A stretch of 37,266 nucleotides of DNA from JBBDWZ01 sp050732575 (GTDB lineage: Bacteria > Gemmatimonadota > Gemmatimonadetes > Longimicrobiales > RSA9): contig JBOHRF010000020.1 in the NCBI GenBank assembly GCA_050732575.1, positions 1 through 37,266 of the forward strand, in the 5' to 3' direction. This document shows positions 1-8,111 of this stretch, piece after piece. The translations under genes were made by a program, and so were the position numbers. Position 1 is the first letter of the stretch. Each line of letters starts with the position of its first letter. The notes under the pieces are model-generated. The model searched no databases. It was not told the DNA's origin and saw only the letters and a program-made list of their open reading frames with translations.

Positions 1-4
1 ACCT

Positions 5-11
5 AAAGGAG
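5..11 (+). promoter_or_regulatory. Strong ribosome binding site for accB
   Basis: AAAGGAG lies five bases before the ATG at 17. It is one of the best Shine-Dalgarno matches in the window and decides the accB start in favour of 17 over the internal ATG at 137, which has no comparable site. Confidence 0.7.
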
Positions 12-16
12 TAGGG

Positions 17-613
17 ATGCCGAGAGAGAGCACGGCCCGTGCGGGACGAGTGCAGCCGGCACCGGACCCCAAGGATGCCGAAAAGGGGGGGCAGCGAACG
101 CGCGCATCAATCGCACCCTCCGATGGGACTTCGTGGATGGATCTGAATTTCGTACGGGGTCTCATAGAGGCCGTGGACCAGAGCAGCATAGATACGCTCG
201 ACATGTATCGCGAAGGATTGCGCATCCGGATTTCCAAGTCACCGCCCCCGGCGCGCGTACTTACCAATGGAGCAGCGCATGCTTCACCCGCAGCAGTTAC
301 ACCAGTCGCTGCGGTACCGGTGACCGCGCCGGAACCCGTTACGGAAGCCCCACCAATGCGCAAACTCACGGACGTCAAGTCGCCCATGGTGGGCACGTTC
401 TACCGAGCGCCGGCGCCCGAAGCTCCGCCCTACATCGAAGTGGGCAGTACAGTTCGCAAAGGCCAAACGCTTTGCATCCTGGAAGCGATGAAACTGATGA
501 ACGAGCTTCCTTCCGAAGTGGATGGCATAGTACGCGAGATTCTGGCGGAGAACGCTGATCCAGTCGAGTATGGACAGGTTCTGTTCCGCATCGAGCCGCA
601 TGGCTCGGCCTGA
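17..613 (+). CDS. accB: Biotin carboxyl carrier protein of acetyl-CoA carboxylase
   Basis: This protein carries the biotin that shuttles carboxyl groups in acetyl-CoA carboxylase, the first committed step of fatty-acid synthesis. The C-terminal biotinyl domain (about residues 115-195) contains the biotinylation motif EAMKLMNE, with the acceptor lysine at residue 159, and ends in the usual VLFRIEP strand. An Ala/Pro/Val-rich linker (about 75-115) separates it from the N-terminal part. The family's usual beginning, MDLNFVRGLIEAVD, starts only at residue 41 (base 137), so the protein has a 40-residue basic, proline-containing extension if translation begins at 17. A strong Shine-Dalgarno supports 17. 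accC follows 17 bases downstream, as expected for an accBC operon. Function is secure; the start is the only open question. Confidence 0.95.
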   Translation: MPRESTARAGRVQPAPDPKDAEKGGQRTRASIAPSDGTSWMDLNFVRGLIEAVDQSSIDTLDMYREGLRIRISKSPPPARVLTNGAAHASPAAVTPVAAVPVTAPEPVTEAPPMRKLTDVKSPMVGTFYRAPAPEAPPYIEVGSTVRKGQTLCILEAMKLMNELPSEVDGIVREILAENADPVEYGQVLFRIEPHGSA

Positions 614-630
614 GTGGTCGCCCGTCCCCA

Positions 631-1989
631 ATGTTCCGAAAAATCCTGATTGCCAACCGCGGTGAGATAGCTCTCCGCGTAATCCGCGCATGCCGCGAAA
701 TGGGCATTCGCACGGTGGCTGTATTCAGCGAGGCGGACCGCGAATCGTTGCACGTCCGTTTTGCCGATGAAGAAGTTTGCATCGGGCCACCGGCCGCACG
801 CGACAGCTACCTAAATATCCCGCGTATCATTGCCGCCGCGGAAGTCACGGGAGCGGAAGCGATTCACCCGGGCTACGGCTTCCTGGCCGAGAATGCGGAG
901 TTTGCCGAAATCTGCGAGCGCTCCGACATAGCCTTCATTGGGCCGGGCGCAGAACAGATTCGCTTGATGGGCGACAAGGCCGTGGCCCGTCGCACCATGC
1001 AGAACGTAGGCGTGCCGACTGTGCCCGGCAGCGAAGGTGCCGTGCCGGATGCCGAAACAGGATTGCAGATAGCGCGTGAGATTGGCTTTCCGGTCATCAT
1101 CAAAGCGGCGGCTGGCGGCGGTGGCAAAGGCATGCGCGTGGCCAACGATGAATCCGCGTTCGAGTCGTTGCTGCACATGGCGCAGAACGAAGCGCGAGCC
1201 AATTTCGGAGATCCGAGCGTATACCTGGAGAAGTTCCTGGTACGTCCACGTCACATCGAGATCCAGGTGCTGGGCGATCGAACGGGTCGTATCGTGCACC
1301 TGGGCGAGCGCGAGTGCTCACTGCAACGGCGCCATCAGAAGTTGATCGAGGAAGCACCCTCACCGGCCGTGTCACCCGAACTGCGCAAGCGCATGGGTGA
1401 GGCGGCTGTGAAAGGGTGTCAAGCCATCGAATATTTTTCTGCCGGCACCATTGAGTTTTTGCTGGATGAGGACGACCAGTTCTATTTCATGGAAATGAAT
1501 ACGCGCATCCAGGTCGAACATCCGGTGACCGAGTTACTGACCGGTGTGGACCTGGTGAAAGAACAGTTACACGTAGCGGCCGGTGAGCCGTTGTCCGTAC
1601 CCCTGCGCATCGAATATCGCGGACATGCTATTGAGTGCCGCGTGAATGCGGAGGACCCGGCACGGAATTTTGCGCCCAGCCCGGGCACGATCACGACCTT
1701 TCATCAGCCAGGCGGTCCGGGTGTTCGCATCGACACCCATGCCTATGCCGGGTATCGTGTCCCGCCCAACTATGATTCGCTGCTGGCCAAACTGATCGTT
1801 CATGCAGCGACTCGGGAAGAGGCCATTGCGCGCGCATGCTTTGCGCTGGAGACGTTCGTGATTGAAGGCGTACAGACTACCATACCGTTCTTGCTCGAAC
1901 TTTTGCAGACCGAGGAGTTCGTGGCGGGCGATGTGGACACGAAGTACGTGGAGCGACGCATGGCCGCAAAGGTGGCGGCCGTCGTGTAG
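631..1989 (+). CDS. accC: Biotin carboxylase subunit of acetyl-CoA carboxylase
   Basis: ATP-dependent carboxylation of the biotin on AccB, using bicarbonate. The 452-residue protein has the normal length and opens with the diagnostic FRKILIANRGEIALRVIRA (biotin carboxylase N-terminal domain, about 1-112). The ATP-grasp domain follows, with the glycine-rich loop GGGGKGMR at 162-169. The active-site segment EMNTRIQVEHPVTE has E288 and R292 at the same numbers as in the E. coli enzyme. The C-terminal domain begins around residue 335 (GHAIECRVNAEDP). It follows accB after 17 bases and must act with it. The carboxyltransferase subunits AccA and AccD are not in the window. Confidence 0.97.
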   Translation: MFRKILIANRGEIALRVIRACREMGIRTVAVFSEADRESLHVRFADEEVCIGPPAARDSYLNIPRIIAAAEVTGAEAIHPGYGFLAENAEFAEICERSDIAFIGPGAEQIRLMGDKAVARRTMQNVGVPTVPGSEGAVPDAETGLQIAREIGFPVIIKAAAGGGGKGMRVANDESAFESLLHMAQNEARANFGDPSVYLEKFLVRPRHIEIQVLGDRTGRIVHLGERECSLQRRHQKLIEEAPSPAVSPELRKRMGEAAVKGCQAIEYFSAGTIEFLLDEDDQFYFMEMNTRIQVEHPVTELLTGVDLVKEQLHVAAGEPLSVPLRIEYRGHAIECRVNAEDPARNFAPSPGTITTFHQPGGPGVRIDTHAYAGYRVPPNYDSLLAKLIVHAATREEAIARACFALETFVIEGVQTTIPFLLELLQTEEFVAGDVDTKYVERRMAAKVAAVV

Positions 1990-2013
1990 CCTGCCCCCGG
2001 AGTTGGATGCGAC

Positions 2014-4242
2014 GTGTGGAACGAGAAAACCCGACGTGAACTGAGTGGCCTGACCCTCATTGCCCTGGCGCTCCTTACTCTCCTGAGTTTGATCCCGGTA
2101 AGCGCAAGCGCCGACTCCATCTTCTCCGCCGGAAACGTCATGGGCGTGTTGGGTGCAACATTTGCGCGCCTTGCGACCGCAGTGTTAGGCCTGGGTGCGT
2201 GGGGCCTGCCCATCACACTGGCTGTGGCCGGTGCACGCATGTTCGAATGGCTGGAACGCGAGCGCGCCATTCGCCTGGCTGTCCTGGCTGCCGGCATGGT
2301 CATACTGGTGCCGGTTGGAGCCGGACTGCTGAATGCAGGACGGCTGGCGGGTGATGAGCTCACCGCAGCAACCGGTTGGCTGGGCGAGGCCGCGGCATTG
2401 CTGATGATGGCGCTGCTGGGGGGCGTAGGCGCGTGGCTCGTGTTCTTCTTCCTGGGCACGGCGCTCATCATTCTCACGCTGGGCTGGAATCCGTTGACGG
2501 CCGCACTGCGCGGCGCGCAAAACTGGCGCGTACATGTGCCTGCCGAGCTGGCCGAGTCACAACCCGTTCCTACCGCGACCACAGTGCAGGTTGAGCCCGA
2601 AGAAGTGTTCGAGGCAGTGAAAACGCGGGTAGCCGCAGCCAGCATGCCCCGTGCAGAAGAGGTCAAGACCGGCCGCAAGCCGAAATTGCGGGCCGGTCTG
2701 GAGCTGCAGGAGTTTGGCGATCCTGCAGGCGAGGATCGTCCGCCGTTGACTCTGATGAGTGAACCGCCGGCGCAAAGCACTTCACTCAGTGAAACCGAGT
2801 TGGACCGACTGGGCCAGGTCCTGATCCAGACTCTGCGGACCTTCAAGGTCGAGGGTTCCATCAGCGGAAGAACCACGGGGCCCGTGGTCACGCAGTTCGA
2901 GGTGGTGCCCGCACCGGGCGTGAAGGTCAACCGTATTGCCGCACTGGATGCCGACCTGGCATTGGCATTGAAAGCACCCAGCGTGCGCATTGTCGCGCCC
3001 ATTCCGGGTAAAGGCGCGGTAGGTGTGGACGTGCCCAATCCCGAACGGGTGGTCGTGTATCTGCGTTCGATTCTGGAGGCGCAGGCATTTCAGCGGAAGA
3101 GTGCGCAGCTGCCCCTCGGTCTGGGGCAGGATCTGGCGGGTCGACCCTACGTGGCGGACCTGGCGAAAATGCCGCACCTGCTGATTGCGGGTGCCACCGG
3201 CTCGGGCAAATCGATTTGCATCAACACCCTGATCACCAGCCTGGTCTATCGTCATCCTCCAAGTGAGCTGCGCCTGCTCATGATCGATCCGAAGATGGTC
3301 GAACTGAGCATGTACGCGGATCTGCCGCACTTGCGACACCCGGTAGTTACCGATCCCCAGGATGCGGCCACGGTTCTAAAATGGGCGGTGCTCGAGATGG
3401 AGCGCCGCTACTCGCTACTTTCCGCCAACAACGCACGCTCCATCACGGAATTCAATCGGCGAGCCTTGGAAGGTGTGGCGTTGAAGCGCGCACATCCGAG
3501 CGGCGCCGAGGACGAGCTGGATCATTGGGCGTACAAGGAAGGACCCCTTCCGTACATCGTGGCGGTGGTCGAGGAGTTGGCAGACTTGATGATGTCGGTG
3601 CAGGCGGAGATCGAGAAGCCGCTAGCGCAACTGGCGCAGAAAGCCCGTGCGATTGGCATCCACCTGATCGTGGCTACGCAGCGCCCCAGTGTGAACGTGA
3701 TCACGGGCCTGATCAAGGCCAACTTTCCCTGTCGGATTGCGTTCCGCGTCAGCTCCAAGGTTGATTCACGCACAATCATCGACCAGAACGGAGCGGACGC
3801 GTTGCTGGGCAATGGCGACATGCTGTTTCTGCCGCCTGGCCAATCCGATCCGGTTCGCATCCAGGGAGCGTACCTGGCCACCGAGGATACCGAGCGACTC
3901 ATGCATTGGTATCGTGAGCGCGCGCGCGCGAAAGCCGCGGTGGAGGACGACATCCTGGAGTACGTGCGTGCGCACGAGGCCGAGGCACAGGATGAAGAGA
4001 GCGGCCGCGAATATTTCGGTGAGCGTGACACGCTGTTCCGTCAAGCGGCGGACGTTTGTGTGCAATTCCAACAGGGCTCAACTTCATTGTTACAACGGCG
4101 GCTGAGGATCGGGTATGGGCGAGCCGCCCGCATCATCGACCAGTTGCACCAGGCAGGCGTTTTGGGTCCACCGGATGGCTCGAAGCCGCGTGAAGTGCTG
4201 GTCGGGCTGGAGTCAATTGACGCCATCTGCGGCGAAGACTGA
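2014..4242 (+). CDS. ftsK: DNA translocase FtsK/SpoIIIE family
   Basis: Membrane-anchored, ATP-driven DNA pump that clears chromosome ends from the division septum. The N-terminal 170 residues hold about four hydrophobic segments, the first at LTLIALALLTLLSLIPVSA. A short charged linker (about 180-260) replaces the very long linker of E. coli FtsK. The motor domain contains Walker A GATGSGKS at 393-400 and Walker B LLMIDPK at 421-427. The last 65 residues form the gamma winged-helix domain (GSTSLLQRRLRIGYGRAARI) that reads polar KOPS-type sequences. At 742 residues it is a compact SpoIIIE-like version. Translation starts at GTG 2014, with GGAG at 1999-2002. No XerC/D genes are nearby. Confidence 0.95.
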   Translation: MWNEKTRRELSGLTLIALALLTLLSLIPVSASADSIFSAGNVMGVLGATFARLATAVLGLGAWGLPITLAVAGARMFEWLERERAIRLAVLAAGMVILVPVGAGLLNAGRLAGDELTAATGWLGEAAALLMMALLGGVGAWLVFFFLGTALIILTLGWNPLTAALRGAQNWRVHVPAELAESQPVPTATTVQVEPEEVFEAVKTRVAAASMPRAEEVKTGRKPKLRAGLELQEFGDPAGEDRPPLTLMSEPPAQSTSLSETELDRLGQVLIQTLRTFKVEGSISGRTTGPVVTQFEVVPAPGVKVNRIAALDADLALALKAPSVRIVAPIPGKGAVGVDVPNPERVVVYLRSILEAQAFQRKSAQLPLGLGQDLAGRPYVADLAKMPHLLIAGATGSGKSICINTLITSLVYRHPPSELRLLMIDPKMVELSMYADLPHLRHPVVTDPQDAATVLKWAVLEMERRYSLLSANNARSITEFNRRALEGVALKRAHPSGAEDELDHWAYKEGPLPYIVAVVEELADLMMSVQAEIEKPLAQLAQKARAIGIHLIVATQRPSVNVITGLIKANFPCRIAFRVSSKVDSRTIIDQNGADALLGNGDMLFLPPGQSDPVRIQGAYLATEDTERLMHWYRERARAKAAVEDDILEYVRAHEAEAQDEESGREYFGERDTLFRQAADVCVQFQQGSTSLLQRRLRIGYGRAARIIDQLHQAGVLGPPDGSKPREVLVGLESIDAICGED

Positions 4243-4329
4243 AGCGCGTGCTGATGCGCGCATCGGATACCAGAACGGAACAAGCTGACGCGTAGCGGTG
4301 AAGAAGCGAAGGTTGCAGTCACGAATCGC

Positions 4330-5220
4330 ATGGTGAAAGCCAGTGCGCGCATGATGAACAAGAAACTGGTTACGCCGATTGCGCTGGGGCTGGCGCTGGC
4401 CGTTGCCTTGCTGGTTCGATCCGAGCTGAGTCGGAACAGCAAGGATGAAGCGCTAACGGACAGCAGCACCGCAGGCCCGCCGGCAGCGGCAGTGCCACCG
4501 GCAACCTCGCCCGCTGTGCCTGCGCAGCCCGCGCCGGTTGTTACCGAGACCGCAACGGTACCCGCAGCCCGACGTGATTCGGCACCACCGTCGACACCGG
4601 CCAACCCGCCTGCCACGGCTACCGCGGAGGTGCAGAGCTCGGACGCAGCAACTGCATTGAAGCAGGCAGCGGCCGCGTATGCGGCCATCCGCTCCATGCG
4701 CGCGGAATTCGTGCAATCCAACGAGAATCCGCTGCTGGGCAAGCGGACCACCAGCCGCGGCACATTCGCGCAACGGCAGCCAGACCGATTTCTCATGCGC
4801 TTCAGTCAGCCGGCGGGTGATGTGATTGTGGGGGATGGCGAGTATTTCTGGATCTACTATCCGAGTGTGGACGCGAAGCAAGTGCTGCGCACCCGTGCCG
4901 CCGCCGCGGGCGGTATGGATTTGCAGGCGCAGTTTGTAGGTGACCCAACTCGGCGCTTTCAGTTCACCGACCACGGAGTGACGAACGTGGCGGGCCGTAG
5001 CACACGTGTCATCACGCTCGTGCCCCGAGAAGCGGCGGGCTATCGATCACTCAAGGTTTGGCTGGACCAACGTGATCATCTGGTGCGCCGCTTCGAGCTG
5101 ACCAACGAGAACGGTGTGGTCCAGCTGTTCGACCTGAGCAATCTCGAAATCAATCCCACGCTACCCAACGATCTGTTCCGCTTCACCCCGCCCGCGAACG
5201 CCCTGATCATCGAGCGTTGA
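4330..5220 (+). CDS. LolA-like outer-membrane lipoprotein carrier protein
   Basis: Resembles LolA, the periplasmic chaperone that carries lipoproteins from the inner to the outer membrane. The recognisable domain is about residues 105-295: a helix with AAIRSMRAEFVQ, then strands such as GTFAQRQPDRFLMRFSQP and DGEYFWIYYPSVDAKQV, ending FDLSNLEINPTLPNDLFRFTPP. Before it come a short cytoplasmic start, a hydrophobic segment (about residues 14-30, LGLALAVALLV) and a 70-residue Ala/Pro/Thr-rich linker. No clear signal-peptidase site follows the hydrophobic stretch, so it may stay membrane-anchored instead of being free in the periplasm. ATGs at 4351 and 4354 are alternative starts. ftsK-lolA adjacency is common in diderm bacteria and supports the call. 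Confidence 0.8.
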   Translation: MVKASARMMNKKLVTPIALGLALAVALLVRSELSRNSKDEALTDSSTAGPPAAAVPPATSPAVPAQPAPVVTETATVPAARRDSAPPSTPANPPATATAEVQSSDAATALKQAAAAYAAIRSMRAEFVQSNENPLLGKRTTSRGTFAQRQPDRFLMRFSQPAGDVIVGDGEYFWIYYPSVDAKQVLRTRAAAAGGMDLQAQFVGDPTRRFQFTDHGVTNVAGRSTRVITLVPREAAGYRSLKVWLDQRDHLVRRFELTNENGVVQLFDLSNLEINPTLPNDLFRFTPPANALIIER

Positions 5221-5229
5221 TGTAATGTC

Positions 5230-5261
5230 GGAAGAGAGGACGAGAGGAAGAGTGGGAAGCG
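5230..5261 (+). repeat. 8-base purine-rich tandem array in the rimO leader
   Basis: Four degenerate 8-base units run head to tail: GGAAGAGA, GGACGAGA, GGAAGAGT and GGGAAGCG. They end one base before the TTG start of rimO and include its only Shine-Dalgarno-like sequence. No pyrimidine-rich inverted partner is nearby. Confidence 0.5.
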
Positions 5262-5262
5262 T

Positions 5263-6825
5263 TTGACGCGTGTGGCCTTGCCAGTCCTGCCTGCTGCGGC
5301 GGCCGTCCCGGCATCGGGAGCCGCCGCCATCACGTCAGCTCCGGGCGTTCGCATAGCCATGATCACGCTGGGCTGTGACAAGAATACGGTGGACAGCGAA
5401 CGGGTGCAGGCGCGTTTGGCTGCCAGCGGTGCGGCCCTGACCGGAGATCCAGGGCAGGCCGATGTAGTGGTGGTCAATACGTGTGGCTTCATCGATGCGG
5501 CCAAGGAAGAATCCATCGACACGCTGCTGGAGGCCGTGCAGCTCAAGCAGGCAGGCCGAATCCGGGCCGTAGTGGCGCTCGGTTGTCTGGTGCAGCGCTA
5601 CAAGTCCGAGCTGGTAGCAACTGTGCCGGAAGTCGATCTTTTTCTTGGCCTCACCGAAATCGACCAACTGATTCCCGCGCTGCGGGCAAAGGGAATCGTG
5701 GGAGCTGCGCCCAACATGCAGCAGCCGCTGCGGCGGCTTGCCATCTCGACGCGTCACACGTCCTACCTGAAGGTGAGCGAAGGCTGCGACCACACGTGCG
5801 CGTTTTGCGCCATCCCACTCATGCGCGGCAAACATCGCTCGACGCCCATGGAACAACTGATCCTGGAGGCGCGGGAGTTGGAGCAGACGGGTGTCGTGGA
5901 ACTGAACCTGATCAGCCAGGACACGACGTGGTATGGACGCGATCTGGTGCGCGGTGCGGCGGAGGAAGGTGACGGCTTCATCGGGCGCCCGTTCCCGCGT
6001 ATGAAGGGCATTGACGTTTCGGACGGCCGGGAACGAGGCAGTCGGGAAATGCGGGTTCCGGTGCGGGCACATGATGAACGAGGGCACCGGCGTGGCCTGC
6101 TGGTTCCGCTACTGGAAACGCTGCTGCGCGAAACGTCCATCCCGTGGCTGCGTCTTTTCTACATGTACCCGTCTGGCATCTACCCGGAGCTGATCGAGCT
6201 GATGGCGCGCGAGCCGCGCATCGTATCCTACCTGGACATGCCGATCCAGCACGGCTCCGATCGCATGCTCACGTTGATGCGGCGGCCCGAACGCAGAGCG
6301 ACCATTCTGGAGCGAGTGAGCGGCCTGCGCTCCGTCCTGCCCGATCTGTCCTTGCGTACCACGATCATTGTTGGTTTCCCGGGTGAAACGGATGAGGATT
6401 TCAGAGTAATGCTCGATCTGCTGAATGAAGTCCGCTTTGACTATCTGGGCGCTTTTGCGTACTCGGTGGAGGAGGACACGCCCGCGGCCGAGATGCCGGA
6501 TCAAGTTCCGGACACCGTGAAACGAGAGCGACTGGAAGAACTTCTCGACGTGCAACGCTCGATTACACAGGAAAAGAATGAAGCACGGATGGGCACCATC
6601 ACTCACGTCCTGATCGATCGTTTGACGGGCCGTGATTCCGAATTGCTGCCCGCAGGTTCGGCCCGTGGCGCAGTGGGTCGAACACCAGGTCAGGCGCTGG
6701 AAGTGGATGGTGTTGTGCACGTGGCGGACGCGGCGCACCTGCGGCCCGGCTCCTTCGTTTCCGTGCGCCTGACCGATGCCATGGATCAGGACATGGTGGG
6801 CGAATTGGTGCAACCACAGGCATGA
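5263..6825 (+). CDS. rimO: Ribosomal protein S12 methylthiotransferase
   Basis: Radical-SAM enzyme that adds a methylthio group to an aspartate of ribosomal protein S12. The N-terminal UPF0004 domain has the RimO-type signature TLGCDKNTVDSE and VVNTCGFIDAAKEESIDTLLE, which separates it from MiaB. The radical-SAM cluster is CDHTCAFC (C175, C179, C182), and a TRAM domain ends the protein. At 520 residues it is longer than usual (E. coli RimO is 441). A leader of about 30 Ala/Pro-rich residues and an insertion of about 45-50 residues at 229-278, inside the radical-SAM barrel, account for the excess. The start is assigned to TTG 5263; no better start precedes the conserved region. The stop overlaps hemL by ATGA. 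Confidence 0.92.
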   Translation: MTRVALPVLPAAAAVPASGAAAITSAPGVRIAMITLGCDKNTVDSERVQARLAASGAALTGDPGQADVVVVNTCGFIDAAKEESIDTLLEAVQLKQAGRIRAVVALGCLVQRYKSELVATVPEVDLFLGLTEIDQLIPALRAKGIVGAAPNMQQPLRRLAISTRHTSYLKVSEGCDHTCAFCAIPLMRGKHRSTPMEQLILEARELEQTGVVELNLISQDTTWYGRDLVRGAAEEGDGFIGRPFPRMKGIDVSDGRERGSREMRVPVRAHDERGHRRGLLVPLLETLLRETSIPWLRLFYMYPSGIYPELIELMAREPRIVSYLDMPIQHGSDRMLTLMRRPERRATILERVSGLRSVLPDLSLRTTIIVGFPGETDEDFRVMLDLLNEVRFDYLGAFAYSVEEDTPAAEMPDQVPDTVKRERLEELLDVQRSITQEKNEARMGTITHVLIDRLTGRDSELLPAGSARGAVGRTPGQALEVDGVVHVADAAHLRPGSFVSVRLTDAMDQDMVGELVQPQA

Positions 6826-8111
6826 CCAACGAGCGCAGTGCCCAGCTCTTTCAGCAGGCCCGTGAACTGTTGCCGGGTGGAGTAAACTCGCCGGTGCGCG
6901 CGTTTCGCAGCGTGGGTACCGAGCCGTTTTTCGTGGCGCACGGCAGCGGCGCCCGGCTAGTAGATGTAGATGGCAATGTGTACCTCGATTTCGTGATGAG
7001 CTGGGGTGCGCTGATGCTGGGTCACGCCCATCCGATCGTCACGCAGGCACTGGAACAGGCACTGGGGCGCGGTACCAGCTATGGCGCTCCATGCGAAGCC
7101 GAAGTGGCCTTGGCGGACCTGGTCATATCGATCATGCCGTCCATCGAAATGATCCGGTTCGTCAACAGCGGAACCGAAGCAACGCTCTCGGCCGTGCGCC
7201 TGGCACGTGGCGCCACCGGACGCGATCGCATCGTAAAATTCTCCGGCTGCTATCACGGCCACGGTGATTCCTTCCTGGTTCACGCGGGCAGTGGCGTGGC
7301 CACGTTTGGGTTGCCGGATTCACCGGGCGTGCCCGGCGAACTGGCCCGGCTGACGGTTACACTGCCCTACAACGACGCGGACAGCGTGCGCGCGTTATTC
7401 GCAACACAGGGCGAGAAGATTGCGTGCGTGATTGTCGAGCCGGTGCTCGGCAACGCCGGCTTCATTCCGCCGAGCGCGAACTTCCTGCAAGAACTCCGCG
7501 CGGTCACAGCCGAGTTCGGCGCACTGCTCATCTTTGATGAGGTGATGACCGGTTTCCGCGTGGCGTTGGGGGGCGCGCAACAGCGTTACGGCGTCATTCC
7601 CGACCTGACCACGCTGGGCAAAGTGATAGGCGGCGGCCTGCCCGTGGGCGCATACGGCGGCCGGCGCGATTTGATGGAACAGATCGCGCCGGCCGGGCCG
7701 ATTTATCAAGCTGGCACACTGTCCGGCAATCCGCTGGCGATGGCCGCGGGACTGGCGCAAGTACGGCATCTCTGCCATACCCAACCGTATCAGGAGCTGG
7801 AAGTACGCGCGCGTCGTTTCCTTGGCGACTTCCTTGCATGCGCTGCGTCGCTCGGTGTTCCCGCCTGGGGTGACGCGTTGGGAGCGATGATGGGATTTCA
7901 CTTTGCCGCGGGGCCGGTCACCTGCTACGAGCAGGTCAAGGAAACAGACCGAGCGCTCTTTGCCCGCTTTTACCGCGGCTGCCTGGAGCGCGGCATTTTC
8001 CTGCCTGCCTCACCATTCGAAGCGAGCTTTCTTTCCACGGCGCATACCGAGGCCGATCTCGCGCTGGCCAGCGAGCACATGCGCGCGGCATTGCGCGACG
8101 CGGTTTCATGA
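6822..8111 (+). CDS. hemL: Glutamate-1-semialdehyde 2,1-aminomutase
   Basis: PLP enzyme that converts glutamate-1-semialdehyde to 5-aminolevulinate in the C5 route of haem synthesis. The whole 429-residue protein aligns with the family by eye: an N-terminal LLPGGVNSPVRAFRSVG, the phosphate-binding region NSGTEATLSAVRLARG, the FDEVMTGFRV segment and the PLP lysine K267 in TTLGKVIGGGLPVGAYGG. The C-terminal SPFEASFLSTAHTEAD is also typical. It overlaps rimO upstream and the SpoIID-like gene downstream by four bases (ATGA), so it sits in a coupled operon. HemW is encoded about 15 kb downstream, but no other C5-pathway gene is here. Confidence 0.97.
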   Translation: MTNERSAQLFQQARELLPGGVNSPVRAFRSVGTEPFFVAHGSGARLVDVDGNVYLDFVMSWGALMLGHAHPIVTQALEQALGRGTSYGAPCEAEVALADLVISIMPSIEMIRFVNSGTEATLSAVRLARGATGRDRIVKFSGCYHGHGDSFLVHAGSGVATFGLPDSPGVPGELARLTVTLPYNDADSVRALFATQGEKIACVIVEPVLGNAGFIPPSANFLQELRAVTAEFGALLIFDEVMTGFRVALGGAQQRYGVIPDLTTLGKVIGGGLPVGAYGGRRDLMEQIAPAGPIYQAGTLSGNPLAMAAGLAQVRHLCHTQPYQELEVRARRFLGDFLACAASLGVPAWGDALGAMMGFHFAAGPVTCYEQVKETDRALFARFYRGCLERGIFLPASPFEASFLSTAHTEADLALASEHMRAALRDAVS

